Below, one piece after another: positions 31,553-40,215 of a stretch of DNA of 64,000 nt. Location of the stretch: assembly GCF_021462265.1 (NCBI RefSeq), contig NZ_JAJONF010000019.1, forward strand, positions 111,887-175,886, given 5' to 3'. Position numbers and translations under genes: made by a program. The first letter of the stretch is position 1. Each line of letters starts with the position of its first letter. The notes below the pieces were generated by a model, which was not told the origin of the DNA, did not search any database, and saw nothing but the letters and a program-made list of their open reading frames with translations. The DNA is from Streptomyces shenzhenensis (GTDB taxonomy: Bacteria; Actinomycetota; Actinomycetes; Streptomycetales; Streptomycetaceae).

Positions 31553-33379
31553 TTGCCGAGCAGGTCTTCCGCGCGTCTCGCCGCGCTCACCGTCGCCGCC
31601 GTCTGCAGCGCGGCGTCCGCCGTCGCCCTCACCTCGCCCGCCCAGGCCGACGGGCTGCGTATCCACGACGTCCAGGGCACCACGCGCATATCGCCGTACG
31701 CCGGCCAGAAGGTGACGGACGTCCCCGGCATCGTCACGGGCACGCGCACCTACGGCTCCTCCAGAGGCTTCTGGATCCAGGATCCGACGCCGGACGACAA
31801 CCCGGCCACCAGCGAGGGCGTCTTCGTCTTCACCAGCTCCACCCCGAAGGTCGCGGTCGGCGACTCCGTCACGGTCACCGGCACGGTCTCCGAGTACGTC
31901 CCGGGCGGCGCCTCCAGCGGCAACCAGTCGCTGACCGAGATCACCAAGCCGACGGTCACCACGGTCTCCACCGGCAACGCGGTCCCGGCGCCGGTCGTGA
32001 TCGACAAGAAGTCGGTGCCGAGCGCGTACACCCCCGCCGGCGACCCGGCCGCGGGCGGTTCGGTCAACGGCCTGACCCTTCAGCCGAAGAAGTACGCCCT
32101 GGACTACTACGAGTCCCTGGAGGGCATGAACGTCCAGGTCAAGGACGCCCGCGTGGTCACCGCCACCGACCCGTACGCCGAGCTGTGGGTCACGGTGAAG
32201 CCGCACGAGAACCGCACCGTACGCGGCGGCTCGCTGTACCGCTCCTACCGCGACCAGAACACCGGGCGGCTGCAGATCCAGTCCCTCGGCCCGACCGCCG
32301 GCTTCCCGGTGGCGAACGTCGGCGACGCCCTGACCGGCGCCACGACCGGACCGATGGACTACAACCAGTACGGCGGCTACACCCTCGTCGCGAACACGCT
32401 GGGCACCCTGAAGAGCGGTGGCCTGCAGCGCGAGACGACGAAGAAGCAGTCGCACGGCGAGCTGGCGGTGGCGACCTACAACGTCGAGAACCTCGACCCC
32501 TCCGACGGCACCTTCGCCGCGCACGCCGCCGCGATCGTGAACAACCTCCAGTCGCCCGACATCGTGTCCCTGGAGGAGATCCAGGACAACAACGGCGCGA
32601 AGGACGACGGCACGGTCGCCGCCGACGTGACGGTGAACAAGCTGATCGACGCGATCGTCGCGGCCGGCGGACCGAAGTACGACTGGCGTTCCATCGACCC
32701 GGTCAACGACCAGGACGGCGGCGAGCCCGGCGGCAACATCCGCCAGGTCTTCCTGTTCAACCCCGAGCGGGTGTCCTTCGTCGACCGCGCGGGCGGCGAC
32801 TCCACCACCGCGGTGGGCGTCACCGACGTGCACGGCAAGGCCCAGCTGACTGCCTCCCCCGGCCGTGTCGACCCGGCGGACCCCGCCTGGAAGACCAGCC
32901 GCAAGCCGCTCGCCGGTGAGTTCGTCTTCCGCGGCAAGACGGTCTTCGTGATCGCCAACCACCTCAACTCCAAGGGCGGCGACCAGGGGCTGACCTCGCA
33001 GTACCAGCCGGTGGCGCGCAGCTCGGAGACCCAGCGCCACGCGCAGGCGACGCTGGTCAACGCGTTCGTCAAGAGCATCCTCGACGTCCAGAAGGACGCC
33101 GAGGTCATCGCGCTCGGTGACATGAACGACTTCGACTTCTCCGGTACCACCAAGATCCTGGAGAACGGCGGCGCGCTCTGGTCGGCGATCCAGTCGCTGC
33201 CCACGAAGGAGCGCTACACCTACGACTACCAGGGCAACGAGCAGGTCCTGGACCAGATCCTGATCAGCAGGGAGATCCGCCGCGACGGCGACTTCGAGTA
33301 CGACAGCGTGCACATCAACTCGGAGTTCCACGACCAGATCAGCGACCACGACCCGCAGGTGCTGCGCTTCCGCCCCTGA
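31553..33379 (+). CDS. Secreted endonuclease/exonuclease/phosphatase-family nuclease (ExeM/NucH type)
   Basis: 608 residues from a TTG at 31553, chosen because GGAGGG lies 7 nt upstream and a classic Sec signal follows (SARLAALTVAAVCSAASAV, AQA site near residue 32). An OB-fold domain follows (residues about 40-130), then an EEP domain from about 300: ATYNVENLDP, DIVSLEEIQDNNG (metal-binding Glu), FVIANHLNSKGGD, ALGDMNDFDFSG and SDHDPQVLRF (catalytic Asp-His). It should degrade extracellular DNA. The PHO-like repeats upstream point to use as a phosphate source. Confidence 0.9.
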   Translation: MPSRSSARLAALTVAAVCSAASAVALTSPAQADGLRIHDVQGTTRISPYAGQKVTDVPGIVTGTRTYGSSRGFWIQDPTPDDNPATSEGVFVFTSSTPKVAVGDSVTVTGTVSEYVPGGASSGNQSLTEITKPTVTTVSTGNAVPAPVVIDKKSVPSAYTPAGDPAAGGSVNGLTLQPKKYALDYYESLEGMNVQVKDARVVTATDPYAELWVTVKPHENRTVRGGSLYRSYRDQNTGRLQIQSLGPTAGFPVANVGDALTGATTGPMDYNQYGGYTLVANTLGTLKSGGLQRETTKKQSHGELAVATYNVENLDPSDGTFAAHAAAIVNNLQSPDIVSLEEIQDNNGAKDDGTVAADVTVNKLIDAIVAAGGPKYDWRSIDPVNDQDGGEPGGNIRQVFLFNPERVSFVDRAGGDSTTAVGVTDVHGKAQLTASPGRVDPADPAWKTSRKPLAGEFVFRGKTVFVIANHLNSKGGDQGLTSQYQPVARSSETQRHAQATLVNAFVKSILDVQKDAEVIALGDMNDFDFSGTTKILENGGALWSAIQSLPTKERYTYDYQGNEQVLDQILISREIRRDGDFEYDSVHINSEFHDQISDHDPQVLRFRP

Positions 33380-33421
33380 CGACCCGCGGAGTTGCCCGGC
33401 TGGCTCACCCGGCCGGCTCGC

Positions 33422-34159
33422 TCAGGACTGGCTGAACACCCCGTTCAGCCAGTCCTGCCAGGCGATCTCGTTCGCCTCGGCGTCGGCGTCCGGCGCGAAG
33501 TCGTGGACGCTGATGCCGACCGGGGCGCCCCAGTGGTTGCGGCCGAAGAACCGGACGAGGGCGTCCTCGGTGCGCAGCCCGATGAAGTACGGGTCGCGGT
33601 AGTCGACCACCGCGTCCAGGGCCCGCCCGCCGGGCCCCCGGACGCTCGCCTTCGCGCCCGCCGCCAGGCCGTCCGGCAGACCGAGGGCATGGCCCACGGC
33701 GGTGAAGGCGTCCGGCGCCTGGGACGCCTCCGGCCCGTTCAGCTGGGCGAAGCTCACCGGGCGTGGCGCGAAGTGGGTGAGGTATTCACGCAGGGTGTGC
33801 AGATAGAAGTCGGTGTGCCGGTTGGCGCCGTCGTACTGGTTGTCCCAGTCGTCGGTGAAGATCCCGCTGTGCACGTAGCGCACCCAGGCGCGACGGCCGC
33901 CGTCGCGCTCCTCGATGACGTGCTCCAGCTGGTTGAGGCTCTGCACCGGGAAGCCCACGTCCTCGCTGCGGACGACCAGGTGGTGGGGCGGGTCGTAGGC
34001 GGTGACGGTGGAGCCGAAGGCCGCCGTACCGCCCACCCGGGGCTCGGGCGGCTGCATCGGCCACAGGTAGCCGCCGGTGCCGTTGGTGATCGCCTCCCAC
34101 ACCTCCCCGGGCGTGGCGTCGACCTCGAACTCACGGGCGATCTCGAATTCCTTGGACAT
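33422..34159 (-). CDS. SRPBCC/AHSA1-type ligand-binding protein
   Basis: 245 residues. It starts EIAREFEVDATPGEVWEAIT, the classic SRPBCC opening, and has a hydrophobic-cavity fold of about 150 residues; the rest is a second, shorter half (VDYRDPYFIGLRTEDALVRF) that may be a further SRPBCC-like unit. It follows the ArsR gene by 17 nt, a common ArsR-SRPBCC pairing in actinobacteria. Cytosolic; ligand unknown. Confidence 0.85.
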   Translation of the reverse strand: MSKEFEIAREFEVDATPGEVWEAITNGTGGYLWPMQPPEPRVGGTAAFGSTVTAYDPPHHLVVRSEDVGFPVQSLNQLEHVIEERDGGRRAWVRYVHSGIFTDDWDNQYDGANRHTDFYLHTLREYLTHFAPRPVSFAQLNGPEASQAPDAFTAVGHALGLPDGLAAGAKASVRGPGGRALDAVVDYRDPYFIGLRTEDALVRFFGRNHWGAPVGISVHDFAPDADAEANEIAWQDWLNGVFSQS

Positions 34160-34176
34160 GATGGGGCTCCTGCCGC

Positions 34177-34785
34177 CTACTGTTCCAGTTCAGGGGTGGG
34201 CCGGTCCTTGACCGTGGGATGGACGGCGACCACGATCCGGTGGTCCCGGCCGCCCTCCGCGTCGGGTGCGTCGTACTTGCGGATCAGCGCGCTCACACCC
34301 GCCGTCAGCTCCTGCACGAAGGCCGCGCGGTCGGCGGCGGAGGCGAAACGGACCTCGCCGTCCAGCGCGAAGGTCGCCAGCCGCTTGCGGGCCTTGGCCG
34401 CCCCCGTGATCAGCATGCCGACATCGCGCACCAGGCGGGCGCCGAGCGCGAGCAGCCAGCGCGCGGAGAGCTGGTCGCGGAAGCGGTCCGGGTCCGGCTG
34501 TACGGCGGGCAGGGCGGCCGGCGAGATGACGTACGACGCGGCGGTCGCGCGCATCAGCCGCTCGGTGACATTGCCCTTGCGCCGCTCGCCGGCCAGCTCG
34601 ACCAGGCCGTGCCGCTCCAGCGTCTTCAGGTGGTAGTTCACCTTCTGCCGGGGCAGTCCGACCCGGCCGGCCAGCATGGCGGCCGACGCGGGCGCGCCGG
34701 CCAGTTCGGCGAGCAGCCTGGCCCGTACGGGGTCCAGCGACACGGCCGCCGCCTCGGGGTCCTCGATCACGGTGACGTCCAGCAT
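34177..34785 (-). CDS. ArsR-type helix-turn-helix regulator
   Basis: 202 residues. Winged HTH in residues 15-75: ARLLAELAGAPASAAMLA, RVGLPRQKVNYHLKTLERHG, then the wing LAGERRKGNVTERLM. No Cys pair for metal sensing in the DNA-binding helix, so a small-molecule or protein signal is more likely. The start codon is 2 nt from a 23-bp perfect inverted repeat whose proximal arm contains the ribosome site. Confidence 0.88.
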   Translation of the reverse strand: MLDVTVIEDPEAAAVSLDPVRARLLAELAGAPASAAMLAGRVGLPRQKVNYHLKTLERHGLVELAGERRKGNVTERLMRATAASYVISPAALPAVQPDPDRFRDQLSARWLLALGARLVRDVGMLITGAAKARKRLATFALDGEVRFASAADRAAFVQELTAGVSALIRKYDAPDAEGGRDHRIVVAVHPTVKDRPTPELEQ

Positions 34786-34787
34786 GG

Positions 34788-34851
34788 CTCCACCGTCTCA
34801 CCGAAAACTTTTTTTGTCCAGGCAGGTGAAGTTTTCGGTGAGACGGTGGAG
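34788..34851. promoter_or_regulatory. 23-bp perfect inverted repeat covering the arsR ribosome site
   Basis: Left arm 34788-34810 and right arm 34829-34851 are exact inverted copies (left begins CTCCACCGTCTCACCGAAAA) separated by 18 nt. On the minus strand the arm next to the gene contains GGTGGAG, the only ribosome site for the ATG at 34785. Confidence 0.9.
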
Positions 34852-34868
34852 GGAGCCCTCGGCGAATC

Positions 34869-35342
34869 TCAGCCGCGGCGCCCCCGGCGCAGCACGCCCA
34901 CCGCCACCGCGGCGGCGATCGCGCCCGCGACCAGCACCGGCCCCCGGTGCCGTACGACGGCCCGGACCACCATGCGTGCGGGCTGCGGGACCCGGCCCTC
35001 GACGGCGGTCCCCGCCACAGCGGCCTTCCCGGACGCCAACTGCCCGGTCCGCGCCGCCCGGTCCTGCACGGCGTGCCCGGTCCGCAGCGCCCGCTCCTGG
35101 AACGTGTGCCGCGCCCTGGCCAGCTGCTCCTGCGCCGTGTGGCCGCCCCGCACCGCCCGGCCCTGGGCCTGGTGACCGGCCCTGGCCACGCCTGCGCGCA
35201 GATGTACGGTCAGCGCTCCGGCCTTGTCCCTGAGGTCGGCGGCGCGGGTCTGGGCGCGGCCCTTGAGGTCGGCCCTGGCCGCCAACGCACCGGCGGTGTC
35301 CGTCAGTCGGGCCCCCGTTCCGCGCACGGTCCTCTTCGTCAT
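34869..35342 (-). CDS. Small Arg/Ala-rich protein with C-terminal membrane anchor
   Basis: 157 residues from ATG at 35342 (AGGAGGGG upstream). A basic, helical N-terminal part (residues 1-120) with repeated Arg/Gln/Ala heptad-like stretches (AQTRAADLRDKAG, AGHQAQGRAVRGGH) is followed by one membrane segment near residues 131-151 (PVLVAGAIAAAVAVGVL) and a basic tail. It resembles DUF3618-type envelope proteins; the assignment is tentative. Confidence 0.65.
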   Translation of the reverse strand: MTKRTVRGTGARLTDTAGALAARADLKGRAQTRAADLRDKAGALTVHLRAGVARAGHQAQGRAVRGGHTAQEQLARARHTFQERALRTGHAVQDRAARTGQLASGKAAVAGTAVEGRVPQPARMVVRAVVRHRGPVLVAGAIAAAVAVGVLRRGRRG

Positions 35343-35416
35343 GGATGCTGCCCCTCCTGGTCTCGTCGGCGGTCCGCTCTGCTCGCGGACCCTCCGAGTA
35401 CCCGGGCGGGCCGCTC

Positions 35417-35575
35417 TCAGCCCTGTTCCCCGCGCTCGCCGAGCCGGGCCAGCCGGCCCTGGGACCAGTCGAGGCGGGCCTGCAACAGGGCCGCCTCCGC
35501 GACCAGTTCGGGCACCCCGAAACCCTCGTTCGCCACCTCCCGGCCGGCACCGGCCCCGGCACCCCCGGTGATCAC
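35417..35575 (-). CDS. Possible small protein upstream of the membrane-anchored gene
   Basis: 52 residues from GTG at 35575 with AAGGA 7 nt upstream. The reading has strong G/C third positions and a plausible amphipathic C-terminus (ELVAEAALLQARLDWSQG). The frame stays open to about 35735 but has no start there, so an older, longer gene may have lost its beginning. Not recognised. Confidence 0.3.
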   Translation of the reverse strand: MITGGAGAGAGREVANEGFGVPELVAEAALLQARLDWSQGRLARLGERGEQG

Positions 35576-35733
35576 CCGCAGTCCTTGCCCCGCCAGCCGG
35601 GCGAACCAGGCGAGCGAGGCGGACGCACGCGCGCCCGCACAGCCCGCGCACGCGGCCGACAGGGCGCGCCAACCGGGCCTGCCCCAGCCCTCGTCGGCGA
35701 GGTGACGGCGAGGGAGACCCGGAGCGCCGACAA

Positions 35734-35748
35734 CTTAGCATCGCTAAG
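35734..35748. promoter_or_regulatory. MarR-type operator-like palindrome upstream of dapA homologue
   Basis: CTTAGCATCGCTAAG has 6-bp arms around ATC. A degenerate second site, TTAAGTAGAGCTAAG, lies about 35 bp downstream. Such TTAGC-N3-GCTAA sites are typical for MarR-family repressors, yet no marR gene is adjacent. Confidence 0.5.
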
Positions 35749-35806
35749 ATATGTCGGGTAGAAAAATTAAGTAGAGCTAAGTCGTCGCGCTGCCGACACT
35801 ACCTCT

Positions 35807-36718
35807 ATGACGAACCCAGGCGACACCACCAGCTCCTCCCGCCCCTTCGGCCGCACGCTCTGCGCGATGGTCACCCCGTTCACCGACGCGGGGGCGCTCG
35901 ACCTCGACGGCGCCCGGCGGCTGGCCGCGCATCTGGTGGCGGAGGGCTGCGACGGCCTGGTGCTGAACGGCACCACCGGCGAGTCGCCGACCACCTCGGA
36001 CGCCGAGAAGGCGGAGCTGATCGCGGCCGTCCGGGAGGCGGTGGGCGAGCGGGTGCCGCTCGTGGCCGGCGTGGGCACCGCGGACACCCTGCACACCGTC
36101 GAACTGGCGCGGGCGGCGCAGAAGGCGGGCGCGGACGGGGCGCTGGTGGTCTCCCCCTACTACAGCAGGCCGCCGCAGGACGCGCTGGAGGCGCACCTCC
36201 TGGAGGTGGCCGACGCCGGCGGGCTGCCGGTGATGCTGTACGACATCCCGGGCCGCACCGGCACCCGGATCGAGCCGGAGACGCTGATCCGGCTCGCCGC
36301 GCACCCCCGGATCGTCGCCGTGAAGGACTGCTCGTACGACTTCCTCGGCGCGCAGAAGGTGCTGGCCCGCACGGACCTGGCGTACTACGCGGGCTGCGAC
36401 GAGCACATCCTCGCCCTGTACGCCGTGGGCGCGGCCGGCTGCGTGAGCACGGTGGCCAATGCCGTCCCCGCCCAGGTCGCAGCGATCCTGGACGCGTTCG
36501 ACGCCGGCGACACCGCCCGCGCGAGGGGACTCCAGCTGCGCGCGACCCGGTTGATCGAGGCGATGACGGCCGCGGGCCTGCCGGGCACGGTCACCTCGAA
36601 GGCGCTGCTCGGCGCGCTCGGTCTGCCGGCAGGACCGGTGCGGGCACCGCTGCGGCCCGCCGGCCGGGAGGCGGCCGACGGTCTGCGGGCGGTGTACGAG
36701 GAGTTCCTGGCCGCCTGA
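35807..36718 (+). CDS. dapA: 4-hydroxy-tetrahydrodipicolinate synthase (DapA homologue)
   Basis: 303 residues. NGTTGESPTTSDAEK is the pyruvate-binding loop, VSPYYSRPPQ and MLYDIPGRTGTRI carry the catalytic Tyr residues, and IVAVKDCSYDF the Schiff-base Lys; the Arg of PGRTG that binds the distal carboxylate favours true DapA over sugar acid aldolases. It condenses pyruvate with aspartate semialdehyde toward lysine and diaminopimelate. No ribosome site is visible, so initiation may be leaderless. Streptomyces usually carry more than one dapA, so this may not be the main copy. dapD lies 2.5 kb away. Confidence 0.85.
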   Translation: MTNPGDTTSSSRPFGRTLCAMVTPFTDAGALDLDGARRLAAHLVAEGCDGLVLNGTTGESPTTSDAEKAELIAAVREAVGERVPLVAGVGTADTLHTVELARAAQKAGADGALVVSPYYSRPPQDALEAHLLEVADAGGLPVMLYDIPGRTGTRIEPETLIRLAAHPRIVAVKDCSYDFLGAQKVLARTDLAYYAGCDEHILALYAVGAAGCVSTVANAVPAQVAAILDAFDAGDTARARGLQLRATRLIEAMTAAGLPGTVTSKALLGALGLPAGPVRAPLRPAGREAADGLRAVYEEFLAA

Positions 36719-37426
36719 TCAGCGCGACTCGGCGAAGACCGGTGTCCAGCGGCCGGCGTCGCGGCCGGCGCCCTTGCGGAAACCGCTGAGCGGGACGGTC
36801 TTGTCGCTGCCGATGGTGACCAGGACGAGGTGGTTGTGGAACTCGCTGCCGCCGTCCTTGCCGGTGTCCCAGGCGATGAGGGACCTGTTGTCGGCCCAGG
36901 CGAGGAGCTGCTGCCCGTGCACCTCGGTCTTCTTGCCGGTGCGGAGGTCGGTGATCCAGGAGGAGGTCTTCATCGTCCTGCCCGCGAAGTCACCGGCGAC
37001 CCGCTTGCCGTCGGGTGACAGTCGCGCTTCGACGTACCACGTGATATTCCGCTCGCCGGCCGGGGCAGGGACCTCGTCGCCGTGGCGGTCGTAGAACTGC
37101 ATCCCGGGTTCGCTGGTCAGGCCTGTCCAGACGTACTGGCCGGAGCGGCTGAGGGCGAAGTCCTGGCGGGCGTTGATCGTGGGCAGTCCCATGCTGTCGT
37201 GCGGGTTGCCGACCTTGCTCCAGGAGCCCTTCCCGGAAGCCACGTCGAGGACGTAGAAGCCGGTACGCGGCATGCTGACGGGCATGGCGAAGGAGGTGCC
37301 GTCCTTGTCGTCCGCCGCCCTGGTCACCACGTCGGGGTCGGTGGAGTAGGTCGTCGCGACCAGTTCGCGGCCGCCGTAGGAGAACGCGGCCCTGTACCTG
37401 TGGTGACGCGTGCGCGGCGGCGCCAC
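36719..37426 (-). pseudogene. N-terminally truncated beta-propeller-like protein
   Basis: 235 codons from a GTG at 37426. The protein begins directly in a repeat-like region (LVATTYSTDPDVV, YVLDVASGKGSWSKVG, ARLSPDGKRVAGDF, SSWITDLRTGKKTEV, LLAWADNRSLIAWD) typical of WD40/TolB-like secreted propeller proteins, but it lacks a signal peptide and the first blades. The upstream sequence turns abruptly into another gene fragment on the other strand, which fits a deletion junction near 37420-37440. It might still be expressed; I judge remnant more likely. Confidence 0.5.
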
Positions 37427-37490
37427 TATGCCTGTCCGGCGCGAGAATATTCACCGGCTTTCCGCGCGCCCGCTGCCGTACGTTGGCCCC

Positions 37491-37655
37491 GTGAGCCGCC
37501 CCCTGCTGTTCCTGGACGTCGAGGGCCCCCTCAACCCGTACGCGGCAAAGCCGGAGCGACGCCCCGAAGGCTGTACGACGATCCGGGCGACCGTCCCCTT
37601 CGGGCGGCCGCTGCGGGTGGGCAACGCGCTCAACCTCCCCGGGTTGTTCTACTGA
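37491..37655 (+). pseudogene. Remnant of a HAD-like Streptomyces protein
   Basis: From GTG at 37491 the reading SRPLLFLDVEGPLNPYAAKP has the start of HAD-like proteins (DVxGxLNPYA, with the first Asp/Glu of motif I as DVE). It then runs into unrelated sequence and stops after 54 codons, where relatives are about 150 residues or longer. The later RPLRV segment may be a trace of the original sequence after a deletion. Confidence 0.5.
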
Positions 37656-37739
37656 CATCCGGCGCCGCCGTCGCCGTACCCGTCGTCTCGGCCGCCGCCG
37701 TCCCTGGTCGGGGAAGCCACGATCGGAGAGTCTGGGGGC

Positions 37740-38117
37740 ATGCTGCTGCCGCTAGCCCATGGGAAGACCGAGCTCATCGAAGTCGTCCACATCACCGACC
37801 CCGTCAGGCACCTCAGTTCGGAGGACCTGGCCGGCGACACTGCCGCGATATGGGAGGGAGGGCAAGCCCAGCAGGCTCTGTCCCTGATCGCCGACCTACC
37901 AGGTAGTGAGCTGTACCGCTGCTTCCTGCCAGGCTGGGGAATCCGGGCGCACAGCTCCACCGATCAGCTCTTCGAGATCGCCTTCTGCTTCCGCTGTCAC
38001 GGTGCCCGTGTCTGGGGGCCGGGTCTTCCTGTCGGCCGACGAAGCCAGACCTTCGACGCGGAGAGCCCTGCCGCACTTGAACTGCTCCACCGATTCCGCT
38101 CCTGCCTGCCGGACTGA
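37740..38117 (+). CDS. Hypothetical protein, 125 residues
   Basis: Soluble, no signal or membrane segment. Contains IAFCFRCHGARVWGP (a CxxC pair) and ends AALELLHRFRSCL. This resembles short Streptomyces proteins of unknown function found near variable loci; I do not recognise a family. Composition is somewhat less GC-rich and third-position bias weaker than in neighbours, suggesting acquired DNA. No clear ribosome site. Confidence 0.55.
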   Translation: MLLPLAHGKTELIEVVHITDPVRHLSSEDLAGDTAAIWEGGQAQQALSLIADLPGSELYRCFLPGWGIRAHSSTDQLFEIAFCFRCHGARVWGPGLPVGRRSQTFDAESPAALELLHRFRSCLPD

Positions 38118-38185
38118 GACCTCGGCAGCAGCAGCGGTCGGCCGGGTACGGCCTCGACGAATCAGAGGCCGCCTTCGTCGTCAGC

Positions 38186-38863
38186 GTGGCGGAAGTGAAG
38201 TGGACTCGGGCCGAAGTCTTGCTCTACGGTGCGCGAATGGCGATTCTGCAGGCTCTGACGAACCAGGGACGCGTAGTGGGCGGTCACTTGGCGGGCGGCA
38301 GCGTTCTGTCAGGCCACGGCGGACTCACCATCCAGCACCCACGCAACCCGTTCAAGCGGCCCCGGCTCAACGCCGAGACCGTGCTCGAGTGGGAGGAACT
38401 CTCGACCAGGGAAGGTGTCGCCGGCGCCATGGGCCAGGCCGCCGCGAAGGCCGCTCTGCCCGGCATGATCGGTAAGGCTGTCGGTGCCGGCCTCGGGGCT
38501 GCCATGAAATCCGGGCACACCGTCCGCGTGAACTGGGCCGACGGCAGTCAGTCCCTCATTGAGTTGCCGGAGAAGCTGTTCATGATCTTCTCCGTACTGC
38601 TCGAAGGCCGGCAGGTCGTCACTGATACCTCCGCGCAGGCCGAGTCTTCGGAGCCCCTCCCGGCGCAGCCTGGCGTGACCGATAAGATCTTGGACCTCGC
38701 TTCTTCGGTGATCCAGCGAGGCAAGCATGGGGCACCGGCCGAGGCCGCAACTCAGCCGGATGTTGTCGAGCAGATCGCGAAGCTCGCGTCGCTCCATGAC
38801 GCCGGCATCCTCACGGACGAGGAGTTCGCGGAGAAGAAGGCTGAGCTGCTCGGGCGTCTCTGA
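38186..38863 (+). CDS. Hypothetical protein with C-terminal SHOCT domain
   Basis: 225 residues from GTG at 38186; ATG at 38237 is the alternative and no ribosome site decides. The last about 35 residues (VEQIAKLASLHDAGILTDEE, then FAEKKAELLGRL) are a clear SHOCT oligomerisation motif. The central part (GKAVGAGLGAAMKSGHTVRV then NWADGSQSLIELPEKLF) has Gly-rich helices possibly touching membrane. Function unknown. Weaker codon bias than neighbours. Confidence 0.7.
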   Translation: MAEVKWTRAEVLLYGARMAILQALTNQGRVVGGHLAGGSVLSGHGGLTIQHPRNPFKRPRLNAETVLEWEELSTREGVAGAMGQAAAKAALPGMIGKAVGAGLGAAMKSGHTVRVNWADGSQSLIELPEKLFMIFSVLLEGRQVVTDTSAQAESSEPLPAQPGVTDKILDLASSVIQRGKHGAPAEAATQPDVVEQIAKLASLHDAGILTDEEFAEKKAELLGRL

Positions 38864-39225
38864 CACGATCTACGCCCGGAGCGTCTGCGGGGCTCGGTGT
38901 TCTGCTCTTCCGTGGAGACGGCGGACATCATCGTGCCCGCCGCCCACTGCGAGATCGTCTACGAGATCCCATCAATCGACAGCCCACAGCCCTGTCGAGC
39001 CGACAAGTTCACTGCTGCCGCCCCCTGGATGCCGATGGTGAGTCCGGGAGCGCACAGGCCGATGTCCCGCCCGGAGGAAGCACGTGAGCGCCCTCCCCGG
39101 GCCGTCCTCGGGCCGTGGAAGGGCGCTCAGCGACGACCAGCGTCGACAACTGCCGGCAACTCGGCGGCTCGGCAGCAGTCGGAGCGATGATCGGTTGGGC
39201 GGCCGCAGGTCACGGCCGTCAATGA
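38864..39225. other. 362-bp stretch without a convincing gene
   Basis: An open frame at 38897-39190 (97 codons) shows no codon bias, domain or ribosome site and I do not accept it. A hairpin at 39086-39128 is the only structure seen. The stretch separates the accessory genes from dapD. Confidence 0.6.
39086..39128. terminator. Hairpin between SHOCT gene and dapD
   Basis: GAGCGCCCTCCC pairs with GGAAGGGCGCTC at 11 of 12 positions with a 19-nt GC-rich loop, about 100 nt past the dapD stop. Possible terminator for dapD. Confidence 0.4.
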
Positions 39226-40215
39226 TCAGTTGTGGCTGTGCAGGATCTCGTTCAGGCCGCCCCAGACCGCGTTGTTCGGGCGGGCCTCGACGGCGCCGGT
39301 GACCGAGTTGCGGCGGAAGAGGATGTTGGAGGCGCCGTTGAGTTCGCGGGCCTTGACGATCTGGCCGTCGGGCATGGTGACGCGGGTGCCCGCGGTGACG
39401 TACAGGCCCGCCTCGACCACGCACTCGTCGCCGAGGGCGATGCCGACGCCCGCCTCGGCGCCGATCAGGCAGCGCTCGCCGATGGCGATGATGACGTTGC
39501 CGCCACCGGAGAGCGTGCCCATGGTGGAGGCGCCGCCACCGATGTCGGAGCCGTTGCCGACCACGACACCGGCGGAGATCCGGCCCTCGACCATCGAGGT
39601 GCCGAGGGTGCCGGCGTTGAAGTTGACGAAGCCCTCGTGCATGACGGTGGTGCCCTCGGAGAGGTGCGCGCCGAGGCGGACCCGGTCGGCGTCGGCGATG
39701 CGCACGCCCTTCGGGACGACGTAGTCCGTCATCCGCGGGAACTTGTCGATCGAGGTCACCTGGAGGTGCAGGCCCTCGGCGCGGGCGTTCAGCCGGACCT
39801 TCTCGATCTCGTCGACGGCGACCGGGCCGAGGGAGGTCCAGGCGACGTTGGCGAGCAGGCCGAAGATGCCGTCCAGGCTCTGGCCGTGCGGCTTCACCAG
39901 GCGGTGCGAGAGCAGGTGCAGGCGCAGGTAGGCGTCGTGGGTGTCGAGCGGCTTGTCGTCGAGGGAGGCGATGACCGTACGGACCGCGACGACCTCGACA
40001 CCGCGGCGGGCGTCCGGGCCGAGCGCCTTCCCGGCGCCCTCGCCGAGCAGTTCCACGGCCTTCTCCGCGGACAGCCGCTCGGTACCGGACGGGCCGGGCT
40101 CGGCCAGGAGTTCGGGAGCGGGGAACCAGGTGTCGAGAACGGTGCCGTCGGCGGCGATCGTGGCGAGGCCCACGGCGGCGGCACCGGTGGAACGAGGAGC
40201 AGTGGTGTCGGTCAT
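39226..40215 (-). CDS. dapD: Tetrahydrodipicolinate N-succinyltransferase
   Basis: 329 residues, the actinobacterial long form of DapD. The C-terminal two-thirds is a left-handed beta-helix of hexapeptide repeats (GVRIADADRVRLGAHLSEGT; VVVGNGSDIGGGASTMGTLS; GVGIALGDECVVEAGLYVTA). Reaction: transfer of succinyl from succinyl-CoA to tetrahydrodipicolinate in the lysine/diaminopimelate pathway, essential for peptidoglycan. It is monocistronic, with about 220 bp of non-coding DNA upstream. Confidence 0.95.
   Translation of the reverse strand: MTDTTAPRSTGAAAVGLATIAADGTVLDTWFPAPELLAEPGPSGTERLSAEKAVELLGEGAGKALGPDARRGVEVVAVRTVIASLDDKPLDTHDAYLRLHLLSHRLVKPHGQSLDGIFGLLANVAWTSLGPVAVDEIEKVRLNARAEGLHLQVTSIDKFPRMTDYVVPKGVRIADADRVRLGAHLSEGTTVMHEGFVNFNAGTLGTSMVEGRISAGVVVGNGSDIGGGASTMGTLSGGGNVIIAIGERCLIGAEAGVGIALGDECVVEAGLYVTAGTRVTMPDGQIVKARELNGASNILFRRNSVTGAVEARPNNAVWGGLNEILHSHN

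Noticed and set aside
35345..35761. 138-codon plus-strand frame before dapA
   Set aside because: Pro/Arg/Gly-rich and opposite a better minus-strand reading; it also runs over the MarR-like palindrome.
38897..39190. 97-codon plus-strand frame downstream of the SHOCT gene
   Set aside because: No codon bias, ribosome site or recognisable motif, and it contains a hairpin; treated as non-coding.
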